Positions 38,482 to 47,185 of a DNA stretch of 64,000 bases are shown here, piece after piece. Under the pieces are notes generated by a model. That model saw nothing but the letters and a program-made list of their open reading frames with translations. It was not told where the DNA came from and made no database searches. The DNA is from JBBSAT01 sp046351235 (GTDB taxonomy: Bacteria > Myxococcota_A > Polyangia > Polyangiales > Sandaracinaceae). Both the position numbers and the translations under genes were made by a program. Position 1 is the first letter of the stretch. Each line of letters starts with the position of its first letter. The DNA lies in the NCBI GenBank assembly GCA_046351235.1, contig JAXLYV010000011.1, forward strand, positions 62,001 through 126,000, read 5' to 3'.

Positions 38482-39545
38482 CAGCGGCCCCGCGTGGCGG
38501 CGGTGAGCCGCTGATGGAGGCGGTCGACGATCGTCACGCCGGCGCGGTTCAGGACGAACGTGATGACGAAGAGGATCGCGCCGAGGAGGAAGAGCACCCG
38601 CCAGTGCGCATCGCCCTGCGTGACCTCGCCGAGCTCGGAGGCGATCGTGGCCGTCACCGTGCGGGCGCTCGCGCCGGGCGAGAGCACGTCCATCACGGCG
38701 GCGTTGCCCGAGGCCATGAGGACCACCATCGTCTCGCCGATCGCACGCCCGAGGCCGAGGATCACGGCGGCCGCGATGCCCGGAAGCGCGGCCGGCAGCA
38801 CGACGCGCATGACGACCTGGTGCTTGCGCGCGCCGAGCGCGAGCGCGGCGGCCTCGAGCTCTTTCGGCACGGCGCGCAGAGCATCTTCGGAGATGGTGAA
38901 CACGAGCGGGACCACCGCCATCGCGAGCCCGATCGCCGCGACGAGCGCGTTGAGCCGATAGGTCAGCCCGAAGACGTCCTGGACGATCGTGGCGACGACC
39001 ATGAGCGCGAAGAAGCCGAGCACCACGCTGGGGATGCTCGCGAGCAGCTCGATGGCGGGCTTGAGGATCTCTCGCGCGCGTCGGGGCGCGTACTGCGAGA
39101 CGTAGATCGCCGAGAGGAGCGCGAGCGGAACGGCGATCAAGAGCGCGAGGACGGTGACGCGCAGCGTCCCGAGAAAGAGCGGGACGACGTTCATCTTCGC
39201 GACGTCGCCGACGGGCTGCCACAGGAGCTCGGCGTCGTGGTGGCCGGGCCAGATGCGTGGCTCGACGAGCGCGGCGAGCCCACCGAAATGAGCCTGCGCG
39301 TCGGGCTCCCAGAAGATCGGAAGCGCCTCCTTCGCGATGAAGACGAAGATGAGGACGATCGCGGCGATCGCGGTGAAGGCGAGCGTGCGGATCACGCCCT
39401 CGGCGATGCGGTCGGCGAGCGGTGCGCGAAACGAGGTGCCCAGGCGCGGACGAGGTGCGCGCGAGGGGCGCGGCGGGGCGAGCTCGCCACTCTCGCGGGG
39501 CGTGCTCTCGACCGGGGGGCTGACCTCGCTCGCGCCCGAGCTCAT
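38481..39545 (-). CDS. pstC: Phosphate ABC transporter permease PstC
   Basis: The 354-residue protein has an unusually long, proline-rich cytoplasmic arm (~55 residues) before the first helix (TLAFTAIAAIVLIFVFIA). Then come the PstC blocks IYVSQYAPRRAREILKPAIE, LLASIPSVVLGFFAL and the EAA loop EDALRAVPKELEAAALALGA. The ATG at 39545 overlaps the pstS stop by 4 bp. Confidence 0.96.
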   Translation of the reverse strand: MSSGASEVSPPVESTPRESGELAPPRPSRAPRPRLGTSFRAPLADRIAEGVIRTLAFTAIAAIVLIFVFIAKEALPIFWEPDAQAHFGGLAALVEPRIWPGHHDAELLWQPVGDVAKMNVVPLFLGTLRVTVLALLIAVPLALLSAIYVSQYAPRRAREILKPAIELLASIPSVVLGFFALMVVATIVQDVFGLTYRLNALVAAIGLAMAVVPLVFTISEDALRAVPKELEAAALALGARKHQVVMRVVLPAALPGIAAAVILGLGRAIGETMVVLMASGNAAVMDVLSPGASARTVTATIASELGEVTQGDAHWRVLFLLGAILFVITFVLNRAGVTIVDRLHQRLTAATRGR

Positions 39546-40576
39546 GACGACGCGGCTTCCTGCGGGACCGTCGTGGCGGGGGCCGCTGGCGCGGGGTCGG
39601 TGGGCGCGGGAGCCGCCGGGTCGGCGGGCGCCGTGGTCGGGGCAGGCGCCGTGCCCGCGCCCTCGCGCGGGAGCGGGTAGTACCCGGCCTGCTCCACGAA
39701 GGCCTGCCCCTCGGGCGAGACGACCCAGGTCAGGAAGTCGGCGGCGAGGCCGCTCGGCTCGCCGGCCGTGTACATGAAGAGGTAGCGCGAGATCGGGTAG
39801 CTCCCACTCAGCGCGTTCTCCATCGTCGGCGCGACGGGCTCGCCGCCGCTCGAGACGGGCAGCACGCGCACGCCCTCCGCGTAGCCGATGCCGCCGTAGC
39901 CGATGCCGTTCGGGTCGTGGCTGATGGCGTTGATGACCGCCGCCGTGCCCGGGAGCGTCTGCGCCTGCGCCGCGAAGTCGCCGCCGTGGAGCACGTGCTC
40001 CTTGAAGTACGCGTACGTGCCCGAGCTGTTCTCGCGGCTGTACAGCACGATCGGCGCATCGGGGCCGCCCACGGCGGACCAGTTCGTGACGGCGCCCGTG
40101 AAGATCTGCTGGAGCTGGTCGAGCGAGAGCGACTGCACCGTCGAGGCCTGGTTCACGTAGACCGCGAGCGCATCGATCGCCACGCGCGTCTCGTGCGGCG
40201 CCGCGTGCTGCCGCGTCTGCAGATCGGCCGTCTCGCGCTCGCTGATGGGGCGGCTCGAGTCGGCGATGTCGGTCGTGCCGTCGAGGAGCGCCGCGATCCC
40301 GGTGCCCGAGCCGCCGCCCGAGACCTGGATCGTGACGCCTTCGTGCGCGTGCATGTATCCCTCGGCGAAGCGCTGCGCGAGGATGACCATCGTGTCGGAG
40401 CCCTTGAGGCTCAAGGTCCCGCCGCGCCCGGTGCCGGTCGCCTCCGGCGCGCCCGTGCCGCTGCTCTCCGGCGCGGCGCCTCCGCCGCCGCTGCGGCCGT
40501 GGCCTCCGCTGCACGCGACACCGATCACCGCGACGACGACCGACCATCCAAGAGACCACGCGAGACTTCGCTTCAT
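39542..40576 (-). CDS. pstS: Phosphate-binding lipoprotein PstS
   Basis: The 344-residue protein has a lipobox (VVAVIGVACSGG, Cys22) and a Gly/Ser linker. The phosphate-binding fold follows with GSDTMVILAQRFAEGY, VSGGGSGTGIAALLDG, ADSSRPISERE and the RENSSGTYAYFKEHVL loop; the Ser/Thr/Arg residues in these loops normally bind phosphate. A Pro/Ala-rich tail (~40 residues) ends the chain. It is the first gene of pstSCAB. The start has a GGGAG six bases upstream and a Pho-box-like repeat ~45 bp upstream. Confidence 0.95.
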   Translation of the reverse strand: MKRSLAWSLGWSVVVAVIGVACSGGHGRSGGGGAAPESSGTGAPEATGTGRGGTLSLKGSDTMVILAQRFAEGYMHAHEGVTIQVSGGGSGTGIAALLDGTTDIADSSRPISERETADLQTRQHAAPHETRVAIDALAVYVNQASTVQSLSLDQLQQIFTGAVTNWSAVGGPDAPIVLYSRENSSGTYAYFKEHVLHGGDFAAQAQTLPGTAAVINAISHDPNGIGYGGIGYAEGVRVLPVSSGGEPVAPTMENALSGSYPISRYLFMYTAGEPSGLAADFLTWVVSPEGQAFVEQAGYYPLPREGAGTAPAPTTAPADPAAPAPTDPAPAAPATTVPQEAASS

Positions 40577-40619
40577 GCTGACTCCCGTTCGGCGAGAACG
40601 GCCTTCGATACACCGGCCA

Positions 40620-40637
40620 TGTGACGCGCGCGTGACG
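40620..40637 (-). promoter_or_regulatory. Pho-box-like direct repeat upstream of pstS
   Basis: On the minus strand: CGTCACG, CGCG, CGTCACA. Two seven-base units with four bases between them give the 11-bp period of PhoB operators (consensus CTGTCAT repeats). It lies 44 bases before the pstS start, right for activation of pstS by a PhoB-like regulator. Confidence 0.65.
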
Positions 40638-40712
40638 TGACCACGCCGATCGGTGGTTTCCTCACGCTCCGGGAACGAGGGACGTCACACGACGCCGAGA
40701 TCGATCCCAATA

Positions 40713-40730
40713 AGTCACACGGGCGTCACA
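40713..40730 (+). promoter_or_regulatory. Pho-box-like direct repeat upstream of the porin
   Basis: On the plus strand: AGTCACA, CGGG, CGTCACA, again with 11-bp spacing. It ends 21 bases before the chosen GTG start at 40752 of the porin. Another single CGTCACA is at 40683-40689. The pair of sites in the divergent region suggests shared control of pstSCAB and the porin by phosphate limitation. Confidence 0.6.
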
Positions 40731-40751
40731 TGGCGTGGGCAAACAGGCCGC

Positions 40752-42293
40752 GTGGACACACGCCGCACGCTCGCCCGTCACCTGGTTCTCTTCGTCGTCA
40801 CCGCTGCGACGCTCGCGTTTCACGCGGGGGCCCGCGCGCAGAGCTCGCCTGAGCCGGAGACACCGCCTTCGGAGACGCCGAGCGGCGAAGAGGGAACGGA
40901 GGCGGCGCCGGCCGACGCGCCCGTCTCGGAAGGGGCGCGTGCTGCCGAGCTGGAACAGGACCAGGTCGATCCGGACACGACGCCGGATGCCTCGACGCCC
41001 GCGGCCGACGCCGAGATCCCCATCGTGCCCGCCACGGCCCCGCCTCCTCCGGCGCCCGCGTCCCCCACGCCCGCGACCGGCGACGTCCGCGTGCACTTCG
41101 AGGCTGGACAAGGCCTGCAGATCACCTCGAACGATGGCCGCTTCGAGCTCATCGTCCGCGCGCGCGCGCAGTTCCTGCTGAGCGTGCGCCACCCGGACGC
41201 GCAGGACGCCGGGATCGACTTCGAGCTACGGCGGGCACGCATCTACTTCCAGGGAGCGCTCTTCGACCCCAACATCCGGTTCACGCTCCAGCTCGGCGTC
41301 TCGCCCTCGTGCAGCGACATGGGGAACAACTTCGCCGGCAACTCGTGCGTCGGCCCGCAGCCGAACGCACCGACGACGCTCAGCGGCTTCACGCCCCGCT
41401 GGTCCCCGCTCCTCGACTGGTACGTCGAGCTGCGCCACCTGCGCGAGCTGAACGTGCGCGTGGGCCAGATGATCCCGACCTTCTCGCGGACGTTCACGAT
41501 CGGCGACGCCAACTACCAGTTCATCGATCGCTCGCTCGGCGACGGCGAGTTCAACCTCGACCGCACGTTCGCCATCGAGCTCCGATCGAGCGATTTCCTC
41601 GGTCTCGGCTGGCTTCGCTACTACGCGGGTGTGATGAGCACCCAGGGCCGCGACATGCCTTTCGCGCCCGATCTGCACCTCGGCTACTACGCGCGCGTCG
41701 ACGTGAACCCGCTCGGGTTCTTCAACGACTACACGCAGGGCGACCTCGCGCGAAACGTCGATCCGCGGCTCTCGATCGGTGTGGGCTACGCGTTCCTCGA
41801 CCACGCGCCCTTCGACCGCGGGACGATCGGCCTTCTCCCGGTCGACGGCGGCACGACCGACCAGCACCTGTTCACCGCCGACTTCGTGTTCATGTGGCAC
41901 GGCTTCTCGCTGCTCGGCGAGTGGTCGCTCCGTCAGGCGCAGCGGCACCAGGGCACGGCGCTCGATCCGATGACGATGATGCCGTACGCGACGCCGACGG
42001 CGCCGCGCACCGGCTACGGCCTGCATGCGACGGCGGGCATCCTGCTGGGGGATCTCCCGCTGGAGATCGTCGCCCGCGTCGGCATGCTGCGTCGGATGAG
42101 CAGCTGGGACAGCTCGATGAGCGGTGTCGTCTCCGCGATCAACGACCAGAACGAGGCGGGGGCGGGCATCAACTGGTACATCGAGGGACACCCGCTCAAG
42201 CTCTCGCTCTGGTTCACGGACGTCTGGCGCGACGACGGGACCGGCTCGAGCGGGACGCAGACGGTGCGTCTGCAGTTCCAGGCCACGCTCTGA
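40752..42293 (+). CDS. OprP/OprO-type phosphate porin
   Basis: Of several in-frame starts, the GTG at 40752 gives the cleanest signal peptide (LARHLVLFVVTAATLAFHAGARAQ), leaving 513 residues. A ~90-residue acidic, Pro/Ala-rich spacer follows. The rest is a beta-barrel of the Porin_O_P family, with the early LRRARIYFQGALFDPNIRF strand and aromatic girdle residues (LLDWYVELRHL, LGWLRYYAGV). The protein ends in a beta-strand that lacks a terminal Phe/Trp (VRLQFQATL). OprP/O forms phosphate- or polyphosphate-selective channels. Divergent placement from pstS and Pho-box repeats support a phosphate role. Confidence 0.85.
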   Translation: MDTRRTLARHLVLFVVTAATLAFHAGARAQSSPEPETPPSETPSGEEGTEAAPADAPVSEGARAAELEQDQVDPDTTPDASTPAADAEIPIVPATAPPPPAPASPTPATGDVRVHFEAGQGLQITSNDGRFELIVRARAQFLLSVRHPDAQDAGIDFELRRARIYFQGALFDPNIRFTLQLGVSPSCSDMGNNFAGNSCVGPQPNAPTTLSGFTPRWSPLLDWYVELRHLRELNVRVGQMIPTFSRTFTIGDANYQFIDRSLGDGEFNLDRTFAIELRSSDFLGLGWLRYYAGVMSTQGRDMPFAPDLHLGYYARVDVNPLGFFNDYTQGDLARNVDPRLSIGVGYAFLDHAPFDRGTIGLLPVDGGTTDQHLFTADFVFMWHGFSLLGEWSLRQAQRHQGTALDPMTMMPYATPTAPRTGYGLHATAGILLGDLPLEIVARVGMLRRMSSWDSSMSGVVSAINDQNEAGAGINWYIEGHPLKLSLWFTDVWRDDGTGSSGTQTVRLQFQATL

Positions 42294-42324
42294 CGGCGGC
42301 CGCGCGCCGCCGATCGCACGCTCG

Positions 42325-43665
42325 TCAGTCGAAGAGCGCGGCGAGCGCGGCGCGGCGGACCTTGCCGTTCTGATCGCGCGGCAGGGCGTCCACGCAGCGG
42401 ACGCGACGCGGCAGCACGACGGGCTCGAGATAGGGCTGGAGCGCGGCGCGCACGCTGCGGGCGTCGTGGTGCTCCTTCGAGACGACGACGGCCCAGACCT
42501 CGGTGCCACGCGCCCCGCCGACGTCGACCGCGAGCACCGCCGCGTCGTCGATGCCCGGGACGGCGAGCAACCGATGCTCGAGCTCGGCGATCGACACGCG
42601 CGTTCCGGCGATCTTCAGGACGCCATCCATGCGGCCGAGGAGCTGGAAGCCGTTCGCGCCCACGCGCTCGACGCGATCGTTCGTGGCGAAGGGCTGCGGC
42701 GCGCCCGGATCCACGAAGGGCGAGCGCACGAGCAGGCGCGCGTCGTCGCCGACCACGATCTCGACGCCATCGAAGGGCGTCCACGGATCGTCGGGATGCG
42801 AGCGGTGCGCGATGCCGCCCGTCTCCGAGCTGCCGTAGGCGGAGGTGACGCGCCAGCCGAAGCGCGCCGCGAGGTCGTCGTAGGTCTCGCGCGGGAGCGG
42901 CGCGCCGGACGAGAAGATGCGATCGAAGGGCGGCATCGCGCCGGGATCGAGCGAGCGCAGCGCGCGCAGGTGCGCCGGGACGCTGACGAGGATGCGTGCG
43001 CCGTCGCGTCGTGCGAGCGCGGCGAGCGGCTCTCCGTGCAGCACCGTCTCGCGCGCGAAGGGCGCACCGCTGACGAGCGGCAAGAGCACGCCGAAGAGCA
43101 GGCCGTAGACGTGATGCGGCGGGACGGTCGCCAGGATGGGCGTGGACGCGCTCACGCCGAACATCGCGCGCAGGGTGTCGGCCTCGCCGACGAGCTGGCC
43201 CGCCGTCTTGGGGCAGCGCGTGGGCGTGCCGGTGGTGCCGCTCGTGTACACGTCGACGATCGGCCGCGCGCGGTCGAGAGGTGGGAGCGAGGCGAAGCTG
43301 GGCGCCGCCCCCTGCTCCCCGGCGTGCACGATCGCCGCGACGTCGATGCCCATCATGCCGGGCCGGTCGTGGAGGACCGTGCGCACGTTCTCGCGGTGGC
43401 GGATCTCGCGCACCATCTCGGGCTGGGCGCTGGGCGGGAGGGCGACGACGGCGCCGCGCAACGTGCAGGCGATCAGGGCCGCTGCGAAGAGGTAGCGGTC
43501 GTCCGCGACGAGGACGACCTCGCCCCCCGCGACGTCTTCGGGAAGGGCGCGGGCGAGCGCGTGGACGTCCCGGAGCAGGTCCTCGACCGTGCGCGGGGAA
43601 GCGCCCGTGGCGACGAGCGAGCCCGCTCGGTGCCGCGACAAGAACCCCGGGAGCTCGGCGCGCAT
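42325..43665 (-). CDS. AMP-dependent acyl/aryl-CoA synthetase-type ligase
   Basis: The ATG at 43665 gives 446 residues, rather short for an ANL ligase; the longer frame upstream covers the intergenic region and is not coding. ATP-binding P-loop VYTSGTTGTPTRCP, AYGSSETGGIAHR (A5), the A8 hinge LLGRMDGVLKIAGTRVS and the C-terminal LPRDQNGKVRR lysine (A10) are present. The enzyme activates a carboxylic acid as acyl-AMP, then passes it to CoA or a carrier. The compact N-terminal region, rich in small residues, resembles ligases of fatty-acid or beta-hydroxy-acyl systems. It is divergent from the reductase at 43724. Confidence 0.85.
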   Translation of the reverse strand: MRAELPGFLSRHRAGSLVATGASPRTVEDLLRDVHALARALPEDVAGGEVVLVADDRYLFAAALIACTLRGAVVALPPSAQPEMVREIRHRENVRTVLHDRPGMMGIDVAAIVHAGEQGAAPSFASLPPLDRARPIVDVYTSGTTGTPTRCPKTAGQLVGEADTLRAMFGVSASTPILATVPPHHVYGLLFGVLLPLVSGAPFARETVLHGEPLAALARRDGARILVSVPAHLRALRSLDPGAMPPFDRIFSSGAPLPRETYDDLAARFGWRVTSAYGSSETGGIAHRSHPDDPWTPFDGVEIVVGDDARLLVRSPFVDPGAPQPFATNDRVERVGANGFQLLGRMDGVLKIAGTRVSIAELEHRLLAVPGIDDAAVLAVDVGGARGTEVWAVVVSKEHHDARSVRAALQPYLEPVVLPRRVRCVDALPRDQNGKVRRAALAALFD

Positions 43666-43723
43666 CGGCCTGGAGGTTGTCCCGACTTGCGCGAACGCGC
43701 ACGGGGAGCCAGACGGTCGTCCG

Positions 43724-44647
43724 ATGCAAACGCGCTTCTTGGGCCGTACCGACGTGCGGCTGAGCGAGATCGCCCTGGGAACATGGGGCCTTTCGAGTGG
43801 CGCGTACGGGCCCGTCTCGGAGCAGCGCTTCGAGGACACGGTTCGCGCGGCCTGGGAGGCGGGCGTGACCACGTTCGACCTCGCGCCCCTCTGGGGAGGG
43901 GGAGCGAGCGAGCGGATCACCGCCAAGGCGCTCGGGAAGAATCTCGCGGACGCGGTGCTCGTCACGCGGGTCGGCCAAGTCGAGAGCGGCGACCGCGTGC
44001 TCGGTCAGTTCGACGCGATCGCGGTGAACGCGGCGATCGATCTCAGCCTCGAGCGCATCGGCCGCGACTGGGTGGACGTCGTCCTGCTCCACAATCCGCC
44101 CGACGCCGCGCTCCAGAACGAGCGCTTCGCGAAGGGCATCGGCACGGCGATCGCGTCGGGCAAGGTGCGGGCGTGGGGCGTGAGCACCGGCACGCTGAAC
44201 GGCGCGCGCATCGCGATCAAACAGGGCGCGCAGGCGATCTGCTTGCCCTTCAACGTGCTCGCGCCCGACGACGTCGAGGAGCTGCTCCCGACGCTCAAGG
44301 AGAACGGCGTGGGCCTGCTCGCGCGCTCGCCGCTCGCCTACGGGCTGCTCGGCGGCCGGATCACGGCGTCGACGAAGTTCGGCCCCGACGATCACCGGCG
44401 AGAGCGCTGGTCGGAGGCCTCGCTCGCCGCGCGCCTCGAGCGCGTCGCGGTGCTGACGAAGATGAGCCCGGGCGGAGACCTCGCCGACCTCTCGCTCCGC
44501 GTCGTGCTCTCGAGCCCGTTCCTCAGCGCGGCCCTCGTCGGCGCGCGCTCACCCGAGCAGATCACGAGCGCCGCGCGCGCGGGTCGCGATGGCGCCCCCT
44601 ACCTCGAGAACCTCCTGCTCAAGCAGATCGCGACGCTTCCGCGCTGA
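43724..44647 (+). CDS. Aldo/keto reductase-fold protein with altered catalytic tetrad
   Basis: The 307-residue protein keeps the AKR (beta/alpha)8 order: TRFLGRTDVRLSEIALGTWG, VTTFDLAPLWGGGASERI, VLLHNPPDAAL, GKVRAWGVSTG, LLARSPLAYGLLGG and an NADPH-region SSPFLSAALVGARSPEQ. However, the Asp-Tyr-Lys-His tetrad reads Asp52, Trp57, Arg82, His123: the proton-donating Tyr and its Lys are replaced. It may be inactive or a binding protein, unless substrates are reduced by another route. It is divergent from a ligase and convergent with fadD; three hairpins lie behind it. Confidence 0.85.
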   Translation: MQTRFLGRTDVRLSEIALGTWGLSSGAYGPVSEQRFEDTVRAAWEAGVTTFDLAPLWGGGASERITAKALGKNLADAVLVTRVGQVESGDRVLGQFDAIAVNAAIDLSLERIGRDWVDVVLLHNPPDAALQNERFAKGIGTAIASGKVRAWGVSTGTLNGARIAIKQGAQAICLPFNVLAPDDVEELLPTLKENGVGLLARSPLAYGLLGGRITASTKFGPDDHRRERWSEASLAARLERVAVLTKMSPGGDLADLSLRVVLSSPFLSAALVGARSPEQITSAARAGRDGAPYLENLLLKQIATLPR

Positions 44648-44678
44648 AGGGCCGACACAAGATGTGTCGGAGCCCTTC
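44646..44678. terminator. Hairpin 1 of three between convergent genes
   Basis: GAAGGG and CCGACACA, a three-base AGA loop, then TGTGTCGG, a two-base bulge and CCCTTC: a 14-bp stem that begins within the stop codon of the reductase. It has no long T-run on either side, but its place at the gene end suggests transcription termination. Confidence 0.55.
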
Positions 44679-44692
44679 ACTGCAGTTCGAGC

Positions 44693-44712
44693 TCCAGCGC
44701 GAATGCGCTGGA
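44693..44712. terminator. Hairpin 2 of three between convergent genes
   Basis: TCCAGCGC, GAAT loop, GCGCTGGA: a perfect 8-bp stem 14 bases after hairpin 1. Confidence 0.5.
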
Positions 44713-44720
44713 ACGGACGG

Positions 44721-44747
44721 TGGTTGACCAGGATTTCTGGTCAACCA
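44721..44747. terminator. Hairpin 3 of three between convergent genes
   Basis: TGGTTGACCAG, five-base GATTT loop, CTGGTCAACCA: a perfect 11-bp stem that ends 13 bases before the stop of the leftward ligase. On the minus strand the flank lacks a T-run, so termination strength is uncertain. Confidence 0.55.
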
Positions 44748-44760
44748 CGGAGCGCCCGCG

Positions 44761-46563
44761 TCAGCTCGCGTCCGAGGTGCCCTCGTACATCGCGTCGATC
44801 TCGGCGGCGAACGAGGCGGCGACCTTGTTGCGCTTCACCTTGAGCGTCGGCGTCAGCTCGCCCGTCTCGATCGAGAGCGGGCGCGCCTGGATCGAGAACT
44901 TCTTCACCTGCTCGACCTTCGCGAGCTTCTCGTTCGCGGCGTCGATCGCGCGCTGCACCTCCGCGCGCACGTCGGCGTTCGTCTGCGGCTCGCCGGTCGC
45001 GCCGCGCTCGGCCATCCACTTCTTGGTGGCGTCGGGCTCGAGCCAGACGAGGGCCGAGAGGAACTTCCTGCGGTCGCCGATGACGACGACCTCGGCGACG
45101 AGCGGACAGAGCTTCACGAGCTCTTCGATGTTCTTCGGCGTGATGTTCTTGCCGCCGGCCGTGATGATGATCTCCTTCTTGCGGCCGGTGATGAAGAGGA
45201 AGCCCTCCTCGTCGAAGCGGCCGAGATCACCGGTCCGCAGCCAACCGTCCTCGGTGATCGTGTCGCGCGTCGCCGCGGCGTCCTTGAGGTAGCCGGGGAA
45301 GACGTTGCGACCCTTCACGAGGATCTCGCCGTCCTCGGCGATCTTCACGTCCACGCCGGGGAGCACGGGCCCGACCGAGCCGAGCTTGGTGCGGCCCGGC
45401 ACGTTGAAGCTCGTGGGGCCGGAGTCCTCGCTCTGCCCGTAGATCTCCTGAATGCCGAGGTCGAGGCTCGCGAAGAACGCGATGACCTCCTTGCCGATCG
45501 GCGCCGCGCCCGAGACGAGGCAGCTCGCCTGATCGAGGCCGAGCGCCTCCTTGAGCGGCCCGAACACGAGGCGCGTGGCGATCCGGTGCTCGATCGCGAG
45601 CATGCCGGTGGGCTCGCCTCCGCGCGCGCGCAGGGCCGAGACCTCGGCGCCGACGCCGCGCGCCCACTTCGCGATGCGCGCCTTGGCGCCGGTCGCCTGC
45701 TTCATCTTGCCTTCGATCGCCGCGTGGAACTTCTCCCAGATGCGCGGCACGCCGAAGAAGAGCGTGGGGCGGCACTCCTTGATGTTGTCGGCGAGCTTGT
45801 CGATCGACTCGGCGTAGTAGACGGTGCCGCCGGCCGTGATGGGGCCGTGAATCGTCACCATCTGCTCGGCGATGTGCGAGAGCGGCAGGTAGCTCAGCGT
45901 GCGCGCGCTCGGGCCGTTCTTCGTGACCTCGGCGAGCATGCGCGAGGTCCACGCGAGGTTGTCGTGCGTGAGCATGACGGCCTTCGGCGGGCCCGTCGTG
46001 CCCGACGTGTAGATGAGCGTCGCGACCCCGTCCGGCTTCAGCGCCTCGACGCGCGCGTGGATCTCCTTCTCCTGCACGGCGCTGCCGCGCGCGAGGAAGT
46101 CCTCCCACGAGAAGAGCGTCGGCCCGCCCTCGGGCGACTTGGGCGGCGTGGTGCCGCCCATGAAGACGACGTACTTCAGGCCCGGGAGCGCGTCGCGCTT
46201 CTTCTCGAGCTTCTGCCACTGCATCTCGTTCTCGACGAGCACGAGCGGCGCCTCGGCGTGGCTGACGATGTACTGCACTTCGTCGGGCGAGCAGGTCGTG
46301 TAGATGCCCGCCGGCGCGCCGCCCGCGCACATCGCCGCGAGATCGAGGATCACCCACTCGGGGCGGTTGAAGCCGAGGATGCACACGCGCTGGCCCGGCT
46401 CGAAGCCGAGCGCCACGAGCGCGCGCGCGGCCTGGCTGACCTGTGCGCCGTACTCGTTCCACGTGGCGGCCTTCCAGACGCCGGTTCGCTTGACGAGGTA
46501 GGCGCTGCGGCCGGCCTGCTTCTGGACCTGGTCGAAGAATCGCTTCGGGATCGTGTCGGCCAT
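44761..46563 (-). CDS. Long-chain fatty acid-CoA ligase (AMP-forming)
   Basis: The 600-residue protein has the size and layout of long-chain (FAA/ACSL-like) acyl-CoA synthetases: N-terminal GFEPGQRVCILGFNRPEW, the P-loop LIYTSGTTGPPKAVML (residues ~190-205), LSHIAEQ, the A5 block IQEIYGQSEDSGP, TGDLGRFDEEGFLFITGRKKEIIITAGGKNI split into the usual A7-A8 regions, and the conserved TPTLKVKRNKV near the C-terminus with the catalytic lysine. It activates fatty acids for beta-oxidation or lipid synthesis. It stands alone on its strand; the next upstream gene starts 15 bp away. Confidence 0.93.
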   Translation of the reverse strand: MADTIPKRFFDQVQKQAGRSAYLVKRTGVWKAATWNEYGAQVSQAARALVALGFEPGQRVCILGFNRPEWVILDLAAMCAGGAPAGIYTTCSPDEVQYIVSHAEAPLVLVENEMQWQKLEKKRDALPGLKYVVFMGGTTPPKSPEGGPTLFSWEDFLARGSAVQEKEIHARVEALKPDGVATLIYTSGTTGPPKAVMLTHDNLAWTSRMLAEVTKNGPSARTLSYLPLSHIAEQMVTIHGPITAGGTVYYAESIDKLADNIKECRPTLFFGVPRIWEKFHAAIEGKMKQATGAKARIAKWARGVGAEVSALRARGGEPTGMLAIEHRIATRLVFGPLKEALGLDQASCLVSGAAPIGKEVIAFFASLDLGIQEIYGQSEDSGPTSFNVPGRTKLGSVGPVLPGVDVKIAEDGEILVKGRNVFPGYLKDAAATRDTITEDGWLRTGDLGRFDEEGFLFITGRKKEIIITAGGKNITPKNIEELVKLCPLVAEVVVIGDRRKFLSALVWLEPDATKKWMAERGATGEPQTNADVRAEVQRAIDAANEKLAKVEQVKKFSIQARPLSIETGELTPTLKVKRNKVAASFAAEIDAMYEGTSDAS

Positions 46564-46578
46564 GATGGGCCGCCGATT

Positions 46579-47178
46579 CTACTCGCTCTGGGCCGCCGCG
46601 GGCTCGTCCGGATCGTGGCCCGAGAGCGCCGTGATCACGTAGACGATCGGGGTGGCGAGAAGGAACTCGAAGTCGATCTCGAGGCCGCCCGTGACCTCCC
46701 AGGTCTGCCCGTCGAGCCCGGCGCGTCCCGTCGCGTAGATCGCGACGCCGTGCGTGTAACAGTCGAAGTGGTCGTAGGGCTGGTAGGCGGCGCGGAGCGT
46801 CAGCACGGCGATGCCGCCGTCGCGGCCCTCGGGGCGCGCGGCGTAGCCGGCCCCCGCCATCGCCTCGATCGCGAAGTCGTAGCCGAGCGGAAGGAGCACC
46901 GCGACGCCGCCCGCGGCCTCGAAGGTGCGGAAGGTCGCCGTGCGCAGGTCGATGCCTGGGCCGATGCGAAAACGCTGTGCGGCGGCGTCTCCGATCAAGA
47001 GCTCGGCGCGCGCGCCGAAGTCGAAGAGCGCCGCCACGGGCCGCTGCGCGGGCAGCTCGGCGCCGCCGCCGAGGAACAGCCGCGAGGTGATCTGCGCGTC
47101 GATCTGCGCCGAGGCGCGCGCGGGCACGAGGCACGCGACCCCGAGCGCGAGCAGGCCGACGGCGGCGAGCAGCCTCAC
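46579..47178 (-). CDS. Exported protein, probably a small beta-barrel
   Basis: The 199-residue product has a cleavable signal (LLALGVACLVPARASAQ) and then alternating hydrophobic strands with aromatic ends (SRLFLGGGAEL, VAALFDFGARAELLIG, VAVLLPLGYDFAIEAMAGAGY, AIYATGRAGLDG), consistent with an eight-stranded outer membrane barrel. The last 30 residues are different, with one possible hydrophobic strand (LLATPIVYVITAL). I do not recognise a family. It follows the C2-PDZ lipoprotein by 7 bp and may share its transcript. Confidence 0.68.
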   Translation of the reverse strand: MRLLAAVGLLALGVACLVPARASAQIDAQITSRLFLGGGAELPAQRPVAALFDFGARAELLIGDAAAQRFRIGPGIDLRTATFRTFEAAGGVAVLLPLGYDFAIEAMAGAGYAARPEGRDGGIAVLTLRAAYQPYDHFDCYTHGVAIYATGRAGLDGQTWEVTGGLEIDFEFLLATPIVYVITALSGHDPDEPAAAQSE

Positions 47179-47185
47179 GTCCGCG

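Noticed and set aside
44721..44747. FadR-like half sites (TGGT..ACCA) at the fadD 3' end
   Set aside because: The spacing in TGGTTGACCA is two bases rather than three, the site is downstream of fadD, and the 11-bp perfect stem is better explained as a hairpin.
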